A DNA stretch of 64,000 nucleotides. Source: an uncultured Halomonas sp. (GTDB lineage: Bacteria; Pseudomonadota; Gammaproteobacteria; Pseudomonadales; Halomonadaceae). The stretch lies in the NCBI RefSeq assembly GCF_947493865.1, contig NZ_CANLTC010000007.1, positions 124,001 to 188,000 of the forward strand, read 5' to 3'. This document shows positions 43,393 to 51,809 of this stretch, one piece after another (the stretch's first letter is position 1; the number at the start of each line of letters is the position of its first letter). Made by a program: the position numbers and the translations under genes. The notes below the pieces were generated by a model. The model was not told the origin of the DNA. It searched no databases and was given only the letters and a program-made list of their open reading frames with translations.

Positions 43393-43424
43393 AAAAAAAG
43401 GGCGAAGGTAGATACCTTCGCCCC
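43393..43424 (-). terminator. Terminator after cheW
   Basis: On the minus strand an 11-bp stem GGGCGAAGGTA with a 2-nt centre and its complement, followed by seven T. It ends the motAB-cheAW unit. Confidence 0.88.
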
Positions 43425-43446
43425 ACTATCATCAAGAATGATGTCG

Positions 43447-43962
43447 TCAGTGTGTCGTTTTATCGACCAGCGCCATTTCTTCGCTGGTAAGCAACTTGTC
43501 GATATCGACCAGTACCAGCATGCGATCCTCCAGACTCCCCAGGCCACTGAGATAATCCGAGGACATGGTGACTCCGAACTCGGGAGCCGGCTTGATCTGA
43601 TCCGGGCTCAAGGTCATGACGTCGGAGACGCCATCGACGACGATACCCACCACACGTTCGCCGACATTGACCACTATCACGACGGTCTGACCGCCATATT
43701 CGATGTTATCGAGATGGAATTTGATGCGCAGATCCACGATCGGCACGATGACGCCGCGCAGGTTGGTCACCCCCTTGATGAAATCCGGTGCGTTGGCAAT
43801 GCGGGTGACATTCTCGTAGCCCCGAATTTCCTGCACCTTGAGAATGTCGACGGCATACTCTTCTTCGCCCAGGGAGAACACCAGGAACTCGCTGCTATGA
43901 GCATCGAGGTTGGCAGCATTGGCTTGTTGCAGCTGAGCATTGGCTTGAGATACGGCGGTCAT
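43447..43962 (-). CDS. cheW: Chemotaxis coupling protein CheW
   Basis: 171-residue adaptor joining CheA to receptors. The CheW fold is clear: [24 protein letters not shown], then [13 protein letters not shown], and a terminal VLVDIDKLL. It overlaps cheA by 4 nt at the start and is followed by a strong terminator. Confidence 0.96.
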   Translation of the reverse strand: MTAVSQANAQLQQANAANLDAHSSEFLVFSLGEEEYAVDILKVQEIRGYENVTRIANAPDFIKGVTNLRGVIVPIVDLRIKFHLDNIEYGGQTVVIVVNVGERVVGIVVDGVSDVMTLSPDQIKPAPEFGVTMSSDYLSGLGSLEDRMLVLVDIDKLLTSEEMALVDKTTH

Positions 43963-46106
43963 GACGTAAGCACCTCCTGAGTGGGCTTGGTTGAGTTGTG
44001 AGTAGGTTGTCCGGTTTTACGCCGGCTGAGGCGATGCAGGTCGGCAATATCCAGGATGAGCGCGACGCTGCCATCGCCAAGAATGGTGGCTGCGGAAATT
44101 CCTGGCACCTTGCGATAGTTGGTTTCCAGGTTCTTGACCACTACTTGCTGCTGACCGATCAGATCATCGACCATCAGGGCATAGCGGCGCCCTTCTCCCT
44201 GCACGATGACCACGATACATTCCGTGAGCTCGGTGCGTGCATCTTCGATGTCGAGCACCTGATGAAGCGCGATCACCGGCAGATACTCATCCCGCACCTT
44301 GAGCAGCTGATCGCTGCCCGCCATGGTGTAGAGATCGTCTCGGCTTGGCTGTAATGACTCGAGCACCGTTCCAAGAGGCAGAATGAAGACTTCCTGACCG
44401 ACCTTGATCGACATGCCGTCAAGAATTGCCAGGGTCAATGGCAGAACGATGCGGGTCGTGGTGCCTTGACCTTCCCGGGAAAGAATCTCGACGTGACCGC
44501 CCATGGCCTGAATGTTCCGCTTGACCACGTCCATGCCGACACCGCGGCCGGACACGTCGCTGACCTGCTCTGCGGTCGAGAATCCAGGCGCGAAGATCAG
44601 CTGCCACACCTCGTCGTCGCTCATGTTGTCCGAGACCGCCAGGCCATTCGACTCTGCCTTGGCCAGCAGCTTGGCGCGGTTGAGGCCAGCACCGTCGTCG
44701 ATCACTTCGATGAGGATGTTGCCACCCTGGTGCTGGGCGGAAAGTGTGAGCTTGCCGCCTCGCGGCTTGCCTTTGGCTTCACGGACATCCGGGGATTCGA
44801 TACCGTGATCGAGGCTGTTACGCACCAGATGGGTCAATGGATCGATGATGCGCTCGATCAAGCTCTTGTCGAGTTCGGTGGACTTGCCTTCGGTGACGAG
44901 TTCCACGTCCTTTTTCAGCTTGTCCGCAAGATCCCGTACCAGCCGAGGGAAACGGCTGAACACGTAATCCATGGGCATCATGCGGATCGACATCACCGCT
45001 TCCTGAAGATCCCGGGCATTGCGCTGCAGCAAATTGAGACCGTTGTGCAAGGCGGTGTGGGTGATGCCATCGATCTCGCTGGCGGTTTGATCCAGCATCG
45101 ACTGGGTGATGATCAGTTCGCCCACCAGATTGATGATCTGGTCCACCTTGTCTACGGGTACCCGCAGAGAAGACTCGCCGCTGCCACCTTTAGCCTTGCC
45201 GCCGGAAGATTTAGCTTGAGGCTTGGCTGCCGGCTGGGCAGCCTTTGTTGGTGCAGAGGCTGCAGGCGTTGCCGATGTTTCAGCCTTGGCAGCCGACACA
45301 CTCTCCGCTGCCTCCGCTTCGTCAGGCTCAGCGGCTTGTTTGGGCTCGTCGGGTTTCTTGTCGGTGCTAGAGGCAGCCGGTTCCTGGCTCGAAGCATTGA
45401 CAGTAGTGATCTCGAGCTGCTCGTCGTCGATGATGAAACACATCACCGCTTCGATATCCTCACCACTCACCCCGGTTTTCAAGGTCACTTCATAGCGTTT
45501 GTCGTCACCGTGCTGTTCGATAACGCTGCCCAGCTGTTCCAGCTCCTCGACCAACAGGCCACGATCCTTCTCGGCAACATTCAGCAGGGCAACACACAGT
45601 GTCGCTTCCTGCTCTTCAGTGCTTTCGTCGTCGGTGGATGCCGTCGTCTCGGCTTCCTCGACCGGCTCGGGAGTAGGAGCGGGCTTGGCTTTAGGCGCTT
45701 TTTCGCCTTCGCTCCCGCCCAGTTCATCCAACGCCATCTGCTTCAAGGTATTGCAGATTCGCTCAAAAGCCTCCTGGTCGGGCTCCTCGCCGTTGCGATA
45801 GGCATTCAACTGATCGTGCAGCATGTCCTTGGCTTCCAGAAAGGTGTCGACGATATCCCGACGCAGCGTAAGCTCTCCGCGTCGGGTGTGATCGAGCAGG
45901 TTCTCGAGAATATGGGTAGTCTCCTGAAGCACCAGGAAACCGAAGGTTCCAGCACCCCCCTTGATGGAGTGAGCAGCACGGAATATCGCATTGAGCTCCT
46001 CCGCATCCGGTTCGTCGACATCCAACTCCAGAAGAAGGCGCTCCATGTCGCCCAGGAGTTCCTCGGCTTCTTCGAAGAAAGTGTCATAGAAATCTGTGAT
46101 ATCCAT
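43959..46106 (-). CDS. cheA: Chemotaxis histidine kinase CheA
   Basis: 715-residue kinase. P1 has the phosphorylated His46 in [16 protein letters not shown]2 follows an acidic linker (about residues 165-250) and precedes an Ala/Lys/Glu-rich linker (to about 315). P3 dimerisation, P4 ATPase ([13 protein letters not shown]-box, [22 protein letters not shown]) and the P5 CheW-like domain complete it. It phosphorylates CheY and CheB. It follows motB by 19 nt and overlaps cheW by 4. Confidence 0.97.
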   Translation of the reverse strand: MDITDFYDTFFEEAEELLGDMERLLLELDVDEPDAEELNAIFRAAHSIKGGAGTFGFLVLQETTHILENLLDHTRRGELTLRRDIVDTFLEAKDMLHDQLNAYRNGEEPDQEAFERICNTLKQMALDELGGSEGEKAPKAKPAPTPEPVEEAETTASTDDESTEEQEATLCVALLNVAEKDRGLLVEELEQLGSVIEQHGDDKRYEVTLKTGVSGEDIEAVMCFIIDDEQLEITTVNASSQEPAASSTDKKPDEPKQAAEPDEAEAAESVSAAKAETSATPAASAPTKAAQPAAKPQAKSSGGKAKGGSGESSLRVPVDKVDQIINLVGELIITQSMLDQTASEIDGITHTALHNGLNLLQRNARDLQEAVMSIRMMPMDYVFSRFPRLVRDLADKLKKDVELVTEGKSTELDKSLIERIIDPLTHLVRNSLDHGIESPDVREAKGKPRGGKLTLSAQHQGGNILIEVIDDGAGLNRAKLLAKAESNGLAVSDNMSDDEVWQLIFAPGFSTAEQVSDVSGRGVGMDVVKRNIQAMGGHVEILSREGQGTTTRIVLPLTLAILDGMSIKVGQEVFILPLGTVLESLQPSRDDLYTMAGSDQLLKVRDEYLPVIALHQVLDIEDARTELTECIVVIVQGEGRRYALMVDDLIGQQQVVVKNLETNYRKVPGISAATILGDGSVALILDIADLHRLSRRKTGQPTHNSTKPTQEVLTS

Positions 46107-46125
46107 GGGCTAGTCCAGTTGGGTC

Positions 46126-47082
46126 TTAAAGGGCACCGCCGACGACAGGCGTCGGCGATACCGAATTCGGTAAAACATTTATTGTTTCCACTTGTGTTGC
46201 AGGCTTTTCCATCCCGTTCTCGAAGGTGGTGTTGGGTTGCGGCCAGCTACGCATGCTCTGGCGCTCGATCAACTCCGCGGCACGTTTGTCCAGCACAACG
46301 ATACTGATGCGTCGATTGGCGGCATCGTTGGCATCCGTCTCGTTGAGTGGTACTCGTGACCCCATGCCAGCCACTCGCAGCAGCCGTTCGGAATCGAGGC
46401 CGCCGGCCACCAGCTCACGCCGTGATGCGTTGGCACGATCCGCCGACAGCTCCCAGTTGCTGTAGCCCTTTTCACCATTGATATATGGCACGTTATCGCT
46501 ATGACCACTCAAGCTGATGCGGTTGGGCAACTCATTGAGCACCGGCGCAATGGCGCGCAGAATGTCGCTCATATAAGGCGCGACACGATCGCTTCCCCGC
46601 TCGAACATCGGCCGACGGTCGGAGTCGACGAGCTGAATCCTGAGCCCTTCCGAGGTCAACGACATGCGCATCTGTGGCCGCATGTCGCGTAGATTCGGCT
46701 TGCTTTCGATAACCGCTTCGATACGTCGCTCGAGATCGATCAATCGCTGCTGCTCGTCACTGGTGCGCGTCTCTTGACGTCGATCCACCCGCTGCTCCTC
46801 GCCATTGATATGCGCAGGGTCCGGCCCCCCGCCGGGAATGACACTGGTACTGGCGGTATTCTTGTCGCCACCGGCCATGGCTACGGGCAAGGGTGTGCGG
46901 AAATACTCGGCGATGGTCTTGAGTTCAGACTCATCCGCCTGGGCCAGAATCCATAGCACCAGGAACAGGGCCATCAGCGCCGTCATGAAATCCGCATAGG
47001 CGATCTTCCAGGCGCCACCATGGTGGCCGCCCTTCGCCACCTTCTTGCGCTTGACGATGATGGGGCGATGGGCACCACTCAT
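46126..47082 (-). CDS. motB: Flagellar stator protein MotB
   Basis: 318-residue stator subunit. The single transmembrane helix contains the proton-binding Asp31 (AYADFMTALMALFLVLWIL), matching E. coli Asp32. The periplasmic part ends in an OmpA-like peptidoglycan-binding domain (ISLSGHSDNVPY, NWELSADRANASRREL, NRRISIVVL). It overlaps motA by 4 nt. Confidence 0.96.
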   Translation of the reverse strand: MSGAHRPIIVKRKKVAKGGHHGGAWKIAYADFMTALMALFLVLWILAQADESELKTIAEYFRTPLPVAMAGGDKNTASTSVIPGGGPDPAHINGEEQRVDRRQETRTSDEQQRLIDLERRIEAVIESKPNLRDMRPQMRMSLTSEGLRIQLVDSDRRPMFERGSDRVAPYMSDILRAIAPVLNELPNRISLSGHSDNVPYINGEKGYSNWELSADRANASRRELVAGGLDSERLLRVAGMGSRVPLNETDANDAANRRISIVVLDKRAAELIERQSMRSWPQPNTTFENGMEKPATQVETINVLPNSVSPTPVVGGAL

Positions 47083-47954
47083 GAGCCGCCCGCCGCATTA
47101 TTCTTGGTGGCCCGCACGTGATCTTCGAGTTCGTTGAAACTGGGTCGCTCGGCGGTAAACAGCGCCTTGCGCCCGAACTCCACCGCCAGCTGAGGCGCAT
47201 AGCCGTTGAGACTTGCCATCAGGGTGACGCGAATGCATTGCAGCATCTTTACCGCTTCGGTCACCTGATGAAGAATGCGCGCCGCCACTGGATTGACGAA
47301 GCCATAGGCAAGCAGGATGCCCAGGAAGGTCCCGACCAGAGCATGGGCAATCAAGATACCCATTTCCGCTGCCCCCTGATCCGCGGATCCCAGTGCGTGC
47401 ACCACGCCCATGACCGCCGCCACGATACCGAATGCTGGCAGGCCATCACCTACGGACTGCAAGGAGTGCGCCGGCACTTCGGCTTCATGCTGGAAGGCCT
47501 CGATCTCGTGCTCCATGAGGGCATCGATCTCGAAGGGATCCATGTTGCCGCTGACCATCAGACGCAGATAATCCGTGAGGAAACCCATGATCATGGGATC
47601 GCTCAATAGCATGGGATATTCGGCAAATAGCGCACTGTTCTGGGGATCGTCTATATCGCTTTCTATAGCCAACATGCCATCGCGACGCGCCTTGGACAGA
47701 AGTTTGTACTGCAAGGCCATGAGTTCCATATACATGGCCTTGTTATATTTATTGGTACGCTTCAATTTGGAGAAGGTACGCATGGTTGCCTTGATGGTCT
47801 TGCCGTTGTTGGAAGCAATGAATGCACCCACTGCCGCCCCGGCAATCATGACTATCTCGGCAGGCTGATAAAGCGCACCAAGATGACCACCTATCAGCAT
47901 GTAACCGCCGAATACGGAGCCTATAACAACCAAGTAACCGATAAGAATTAGCAC
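47079..47954 (-). CDS. motA: Flagellar stator protein MotA
   Basis: 291-residue stator subunit with four transmembrane helices. Blocks ALYQPAE, AYGFVNPVA and PAFGIVAAVMGVVHALGS are as in E. coli MotA. Start is the GTG at 47954, which gives the typical MLILIGYLVVIGSVFGGY N-terminus and has AAGGA 9 nt upstream. The frame stays open to 48068, but that region contains the sigma-28 promoter. Confidence 0.95.
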   Translation of the reverse strand: MLILIGYLVVIGSVFGGYMLIGGHLGALYQPAEIVMIAGAAVGAFIASNNGKTIKATMRTFSKLKRTNKYNKAMYMELMALQYKLLSKARRDGMLAIESDIDDPQNSALFAEYPMLLSDPMIMGFLTDYLRLMVSGNMDPFEIDALMEHEIEAFQHEAEVPAHSLQSVGDGLPAFGIVAAVMGVVHALGSADQGAAEMGILIAHALVGTFLGILLAYGFVNPVAARILHQVTEAVKMLQCIRVTLMASLNGYAPQLAVEFGRKALFTAERPSFNELEDHVRATKNNAAGGS

Positions 47955-47995
47955 GTGGAAACATCCTTGCCGTGAACCATTGGACTTGTAATGAG

Positions 47996-48022
47996 TTATC
48001 GGCAGAGGGGGAAGCAGCTTGA
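47996..48022 (-). promoter_or_regulatory. Sigma-28 promoter of motAB-cheAW
   Basis: On the minus strand TCAAG (48022-48018), 14-nt spacer, GCCGATAA (48003-47996). The -10 is a full match to the FliA consensus. It is 42 nt before the motA GTG. Confidence 0.85.
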
Positions 48023-48066
48023 GGCAATCGGCTGAAAACTTACGTGCATCGGAATCGCCAAGACAC

Positions 48067-48095
48067 AAAAAAACCGCAGTGTGATGACACTGCGG
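48067..48095 (-). terminator. Terminator after flhDC
   Basis: On the minus strand a 9-bp stem CCGCAGTGT/ACACTGCGG with a 4-nt loop, followed by seven T. It separates flhDC from motAB. Confidence 0.88.
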
Positions 48096-48137
48096 CTGGT
48101 GGGTTCACATCGAATCATTAGCCCCTGGATGTGGGGT

Positions 48138-48734
48138 TCAGGCGTGACGCTTGACCAGAAGCTGGCTAGTACGCTTGTCGATCGTTGTGGTAGGTGTCGC
48201 CTGCTTCTCTTCTTCACGCCGCTTGCGCGTCTTGCCGGCTCTCGAAGGAGGCTGGCAGATGCCGCACACGAAATCCTGTGAAGGCGTATGCGCATGCATG
48301 ACGTAATGACCGGAACAGCCGGTACATTTGCATAGCTCGAGCAGGTTGCTCTCGAAGAAGCGCACTAGCGTCCAGGCTCGGGTCAGACCAAGAACCGGTT
48401 CCGCTTCTTCCAGTGCCAACTGCTCCAGATAAAGCTTGTAGGCCCGCACGAAGGCGTCCATGCGTCCACACCCATGATCCTGCACCAGCCGCTGGTAGAT
48501 ATTGTAGAAAAGCGACGAATGTATGTTAGGCAGCCAGGTGATGAACCAGTCTGTCGAGAATGGCAGCATACCCTTGGGCGGGGACATGCCGCGCACCTCT
48601 TTGTACAGCTTGATCAGTCGCGCCCGGCTTAGGTCGGTTTCGGTCTCCAGCACTTGCAGACGGGCACCGAGCTCGATCAGCTCGATGGCCATCCGCACCT
48701 GGTGCATCTCGGTGACCAGGCTTTTCTGAGTCAT
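48138..48734 (-). CDS. flhC: Flagellar master regulator subunit FlhC
   Basis: 198-residue subunit of the FlhD4C2 activator of class 2 flagellar genes. The four-Cys zinc site is visible as CKCTGCSGHYV and FVCGICQPP. MLPFSTDWFITWLPNIHSS and YKLYLEQ are also conserved in FlhC. It lies 3 nt after flhD. Presence of FlhDC, rather than FleQ, points to a peritrichous-type hierarchy. Confidence 0.96.
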   Translation of the reverse strand: MTQKSLVTEMHQVRMAIELIELGARLQVLETETDLSRARLIKLYKEVRGMSPPKGMLPFSTDWFITWLPNIHSSLFYNIYQRLVQDHGCGRMDAFVRAYKLYLEQLALEEAEPVLGLTRAWTLVRFFESNLLELCKCTGCSGHYVMHAHTPSQDFVCGICQPPSRAGKTRKRREEEKQATPTTTIDKRTSQLLVKRHA

Positions 48735-48737
48735 GAT

Positions 48738-49067
48738 TTAGCCCCTTGCCTGAGCGAGTGAAGCTGTGGGTACGGATGCCATCAGTAGCGCGGCATGGGT
48801 CTGTCCCAGTCCCTGCTCCCGAGGATCGTTGGTCAATTTCAGCAGCTGCTCTGGATTATCGAAGCACAGACGGCAAAGAAGCTGATTGGTACGAGAAAGC
48901 TGACCCAGCTGCTTGATGGACAAGGATGCTAGCAGGTCGGCCATGGACTCGCTCAGCTTGAGGCGAAACATTGCCGTTGCACGATCTTCGTTCAACAAAC
49001 GCTGCACAAGCAGCAGATAGGACAGATTGATGTCTTGGATATCTTCTAGAAGGCTGTCGATGGTCAT
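48738..49067 (-). CDS. flhD: Flagellar master regulator subunit FlhD
   Basis: 109-residue FlhD. The N-terminus DIQDINLSYLLLVQRLLNEDRATAMFRLKLS and a Cys (LLCRLCFDN) region correspond to E. coli FlhD. It binds DNA with FlhC. A gene-free AT-rich 401-nt region upstream is the probable site where many signals converge. Confidence 0.96.
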   Translation of the reverse strand: MTIDSLLEDIQDINLSYLLLVQRLLNEDRATAMFRLKLSESMADLLASLSIKQLGQLSRTNQLLCRLCFDNPEQLLKLTNDPREQGLGQTHAALLMASVPTASLAQARG

Positions 49068-49468
49068 GATGTCATTCCCTGCGTTTGCGTAGTGTTGCTT
49101 GGTTTTTATTAGGCTTCTGCCTAGCTTTGTATGACTCTTATGGTCATTCTTTATTGTGTCCCTGTCACATTCGACTTAGTTCTAATGCTTGAGGACAGTC
49201 GTATTTTGAGACCTTTTTATGAGTCATTGCAATAGGTGTGTCGCAAAAAAATGACTAAAACGTTACTGAAATGTAAATTTAGAAGAAAAATCCACGTAAT
49301 ATTATGATTAATATAATAATTTTTTTGTCGCAAAATGGATAAAACCCTGGTTACAGGGGCTTTACAAGAGGCCAAAGGATTAATACTGCCGTTTGCGTTG
49401 AATTTTTTATAGATGGTTAAACGATAAAACGATGGACACAGCTTGCGAAGAAGGGATTGACGACGCTC
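49068..49468 (-). promoter_or_regulatory. Long AT-rich leader and control region of flhDC
   Basis: 401 nt without a gene, much more AT-rich than the flanks. It contains a weak terminator for the upstream operon and a small AGGC/GCCT hairpin close to flhD. No exact promoter can be fixed by eye. A long untranslated control region is known for flhDC in enterobacteria. Confidence 0.5.
49341..49360 (-). terminator. Weak terminator of the fliDST-fliK-flhX operon
   Basis: On the minus strand GCCCCTG, a TAAC loop, CAGGG and four T. The stem is only five to six pairs, so efficiency is uncertain. Confidence 0.4.
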
Positions 49469-49750
49469 TCACTGCGCGTCGGCATCGATTTCAGCGATCC
49501 AGGCCAGCAGCTCCGCAATGACCTGGTACAAGGCAGGGGGAATTTGAGCGTCCAGGTCGACCTGCATCAGCAGGCCCACCAGCTCAGGGGCATCGTGTAC
49601 ATAAAGACCCTGCTGACGAGCTTCGGCGGCAATCCGTTCGGCAAGTTCGCCATAGCCCTTGGCCAACACTCTTGGTGCGCGCCCATCGTCGCTATAAGCA
49701 AGGGCGACAGCTTGACGCCGCTCTTTATGAGGAGGTTGCGATTGGCTCAT
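49469..49750 (-). CDS. Stand-alone FlhB C-terminal domain protein (FlhX/FhlB-type)
   Basis: 93 residues matching only the part of FlhB that follows the NPTH cleavage site: RRQAVALAYSDDGRAPRVLAKGYGELAERIAAEARQ, then APELVGLLMQVDLDAQIPPALYQVIAELLAW. No transmembrane helix and no NPTH. Such proteins can replace the cleaved FlhB fragment in export switching in some bacteria. It overlaps the FliK gene by 4 nt, so control of hook length and the switch is a reasonable inference. Confidence 0.85.
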   Translation of the reverse strand: MSQSQPPHKERRQAVALAYSDDGRAPRVLAKGYGELAERIAAEARQQGLYVHDAPELVGLLMQVDLDAQIPPALYQVIAELLAWIAEIDADAQ

Positions 49751-51021
49751 GAGATTTCTTCACCAGAGGAATTGGCCTTCGTCGCGTTTACCCTGGTCAA
49801 GACATTGACCTGTACATCCGCAAAACCACAGCGAGCGAGCCGTTCGCTCAGGACGTCACGCTCTTCGTTGAGCATGCCGGTGCAGACCGCGCTCTCGCTT
49901 TGCAATACAAGACGTAACGCGGTATTGCGCAGATGCAACTGTATTTCCAGTTCGCCCAGACGCGGTAGTTCGAGTTTGAGCTGGCTGTGCCACACCGCTT
50001 CCTGATCCTCTTCACCTCGTTCCTGATCCTCGCCACGCCTCGCATGCTCCGCCAATTGCTCGGGAACCTGAATGACCAGTGCCATGAAGATGCCGGACCA
50101 GAGATCCCCTTCCCATCGCAGGGTCGGCGTTACCAGCAACTCGAGCTGATGTCTTAAAATACCCTGCAACGACTCATCGACGCCGTTCATGGCATTGACA
50201 TGGGCACGCTGAGCCGCATCGACACCCGCATTTGCGCCAGAACCAAAGGGCAGCTCGCCCCGCTGAGCAAATGTCTGGGCTGCCTCCTGAGGGGTCATGA
50301 ATGCCAGAGCAGCCTGCAGCGGGGACAAGGGCGCCAGGGGCGATGCCGGCGACGCTCCGGCAGGCAGTGGCGTCAATATCCACCGTTCAGCCCCTAACAG
50401 GGCAGGCATTGAGCGTCTGTCGATCAGCAAGCCGCCTGCTGATGCAGCACCTTCGGGCTGGCCTGGCTTGGCCATCAACGCATTGGCCACCACACCATTC
50501 GAGGACTGAGCTTGCATCTGGGGTTCGCGCAACAGCGCGGTTCCGGGCATCTCTCCTCGATACCAACGCCGAAGATGAGACTCATAGAACAACCCGCTGG
50601 TTTCGATACTGCCTTGCAACCGGCTTGCCAAAACGGGTGCATTGATGACGCCCTGATCGACAGTGCCAGACAATAACGGCGCTGGGGATCTGATAACGGA
50701 GGGCGGAGCAGGAAACTTGAAGAGAATATCGGCGATGCTGCGCGCCGCAGGGCTGAAGTGTGTCGTCGTCGAGGCAGGCGTTGCAGAAAGAGGAAGCATT
50801 GACGCGGCCTCTCCCCTCGACTCCTTTGCACCCATGCCAGGAAGAGAGACGGGGCTGCGCTCCGTATGCAGCCGTGAATCGCTGTGAAGCGCTCGTGGCG
50901 CCTGACTTGGCGTCAAAGGCTTGACCGGCTCCAGAAGCTCCCGGTTTGCCAGCGTATCAACGCGCTTACCCAACACCTGATGTAACAACGTGTCGAGTAG
51001 CGGCGTTATGACGCCGCTCAT
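49747..51021 (-). CDS. fliK: Flagellar hook-length control protein FliK-like
   Basis: 424 residues. The N-terminal 280 are low-complexity, rich in Ala, Ser and Pro, as for a ruler region. The C-terminal 130 resemble the FliK export-switch domain, with WHSQLKLELPRLGELEIQLHLRNTALRLVL. Sequence similarity is weak, and the call leans on this domain and on the flanking FliT and FlhB-domain genes. A second fliK elsewhere in the genome cannot be excluded. It overlaps both neighbours by 4 nt. Confidence 0.72.
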   Translation of the reverse strand: MSGVITPLLDTLLHQVLGKRVDTLANRELLEPVKPLTPSQAPRALHSDSRLHTERSPVSLPGMGAKESRGEAASMLPLSATPASTTTHFSPAARSIADILFKFPAPPSVIRSPAPLLSGTVDQGVINAPVLASRLQGSIETSGLFYESHLRRWYRGEMPGTALLREPQMQAQSSNGVVANALMAKPGQPEGAASAGGLLIDRRSMPALLGAERWILTPLPAGASPASPLAPLSPLQAALAFMTPQEAAQTFAQRGELPFGSGANAGVDAAQRAHVNAMNGVDESLQGILRHQLELLVTPTLRWEGDLWSGIFMALVIQVPEQLAEHARRGEDQERGEEDQEAVWHSQLKLELPRLGELEIQLHLRNTALRLVLQSESAVCTGMLNEERDVLSERLARCGFADVQVNVLTRVNATKANSSGEEIS

Positions 51022-51383
51022 TGGGGCCCTTGTTTACTGGAAATACCACCATTATCGGCAGTCTGATAAGCTCGGGAAAGGTCGCGTCGACGACGACTGT
51101 CGTCCATCAATTCGCCAAGTTCGGCGCGATGCTTTTCCACACATCTGCGCGTTTCTGCATCCTGCAAGAGAAGCCGTTCAAGCAGATCGGCTTTACGCTG
51201 CATACCATTTGAGGCCTGCGTCTCGGGCTTCTCCAACCCTTTGAGCGCTTCAATCTCCTCCCTGTAAGCAGCTTCTTCATCGGCCAACTGCACCCATTCC
51301 TCGTTGCGGGCCAGAGTCAGCATACGTGCGGAACGGGCAAGAAGCTTTTTATAGCTCTCGAACACTGCGTCTACTGGCGTCAT
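51018..51383 (-). CDS. fliT: Flagellar chaperone FliT
   Basis: 121-residue mainly helical protein. FliT is the FliD export chaperone and, in enterobacteria, an inhibitor of FlhDC. Sequence conservation is low, but length, helical heptads (VFESYKKLLARSARMLTLA, LLERLLLQDAETRRCVEKHR) and position after fliS support the call. ATG at 51383 has AGGAG; the open frame reaches 51455 without one. Confidence 0.8.
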   Translation of the reverse strand: MTPVDAVFESYKKLLARSARMLTLARNEEWVQLADEEAAYREEIEALKGLEKPETQASNGMQRKADLLERLLLQDAETRRCVEKHRAELGELMDDSRRRRDLSRAYQTADNGGISSKQGPQ

Positions 51384-51414
51384 CGGGCAACTCCTCTTGC
51401 TCAAGAGTGCGTTA

Positions 51415-51798
51415 TTACGGTGCAATTTCGCGCCAGGCGGAAGCGATGTTCTCAAGCAACTGCGACGCCTCCTCCAGGGGCTGCTCGTCGTTCTTCAGAT
51501 TGGCCTTGAGCAACAAGCTGACAATATAATCATAGAGCGATCCCAGGCGTTCCGCGATCTCGCCCCCGCGCTCATGATCAAGCCCTGCCGCCAAGCCATT
51601 GTTGACGATATCGATCGCCTTGGACAGCGACTTGCCCTTTTCCATTACGTTACCCTGTTGCATGTGCAAGCGCGCGGCCCGCATGGAAGCCAGGGCGCCA
51701 TCGAAAAGCATGACGATCAACTGATGGGGAGAGGCGGACATCACCCCGGTTTCCACGCCTACTCGAGCGTAGGCATTGGCACCGCGCATCGCACTCAT
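51415..51798 (-). CDS. fliS: Flagellin chaperone FliS
   Basis: 127-residue flagellin export chaperone. YARVGVETGVMSASPHQLIVMLFDGAL and KGKSLSKAIDIVNNGLAAGLDHERGGEIAERL are strongly conserved with E. coli FliS. Start at 51798 follows GGAG; an ATG at 51810 that overlaps the fliD stop is in the same frame. Confidence 0.95.
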   Translation of the reverse strand: MSAMRGANAYARVGVETGVMSASPHQLIVMLFDGALASMRAARLHMQQGNVMEKGKSLSKAIDIVNNGLAAGLDHERGGEIAERLGSLYDYIVSLLLKANLKNDEQPLEEASQLLENIASAWREIAP

Positions 51799-51809
51799 CG
51801 AAAGCTCCA

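Noticed and set aside
44466..46307. A 613-codon plus-strand frame over cheA
   Set aside because: It is antisense to cheA and has no domain.
49176..49192. CRP-like site upstream of flhD
   Set aside because: One half is a perfect TGTGA (minus strand), but the second half is only loose and the spacing is one base short.
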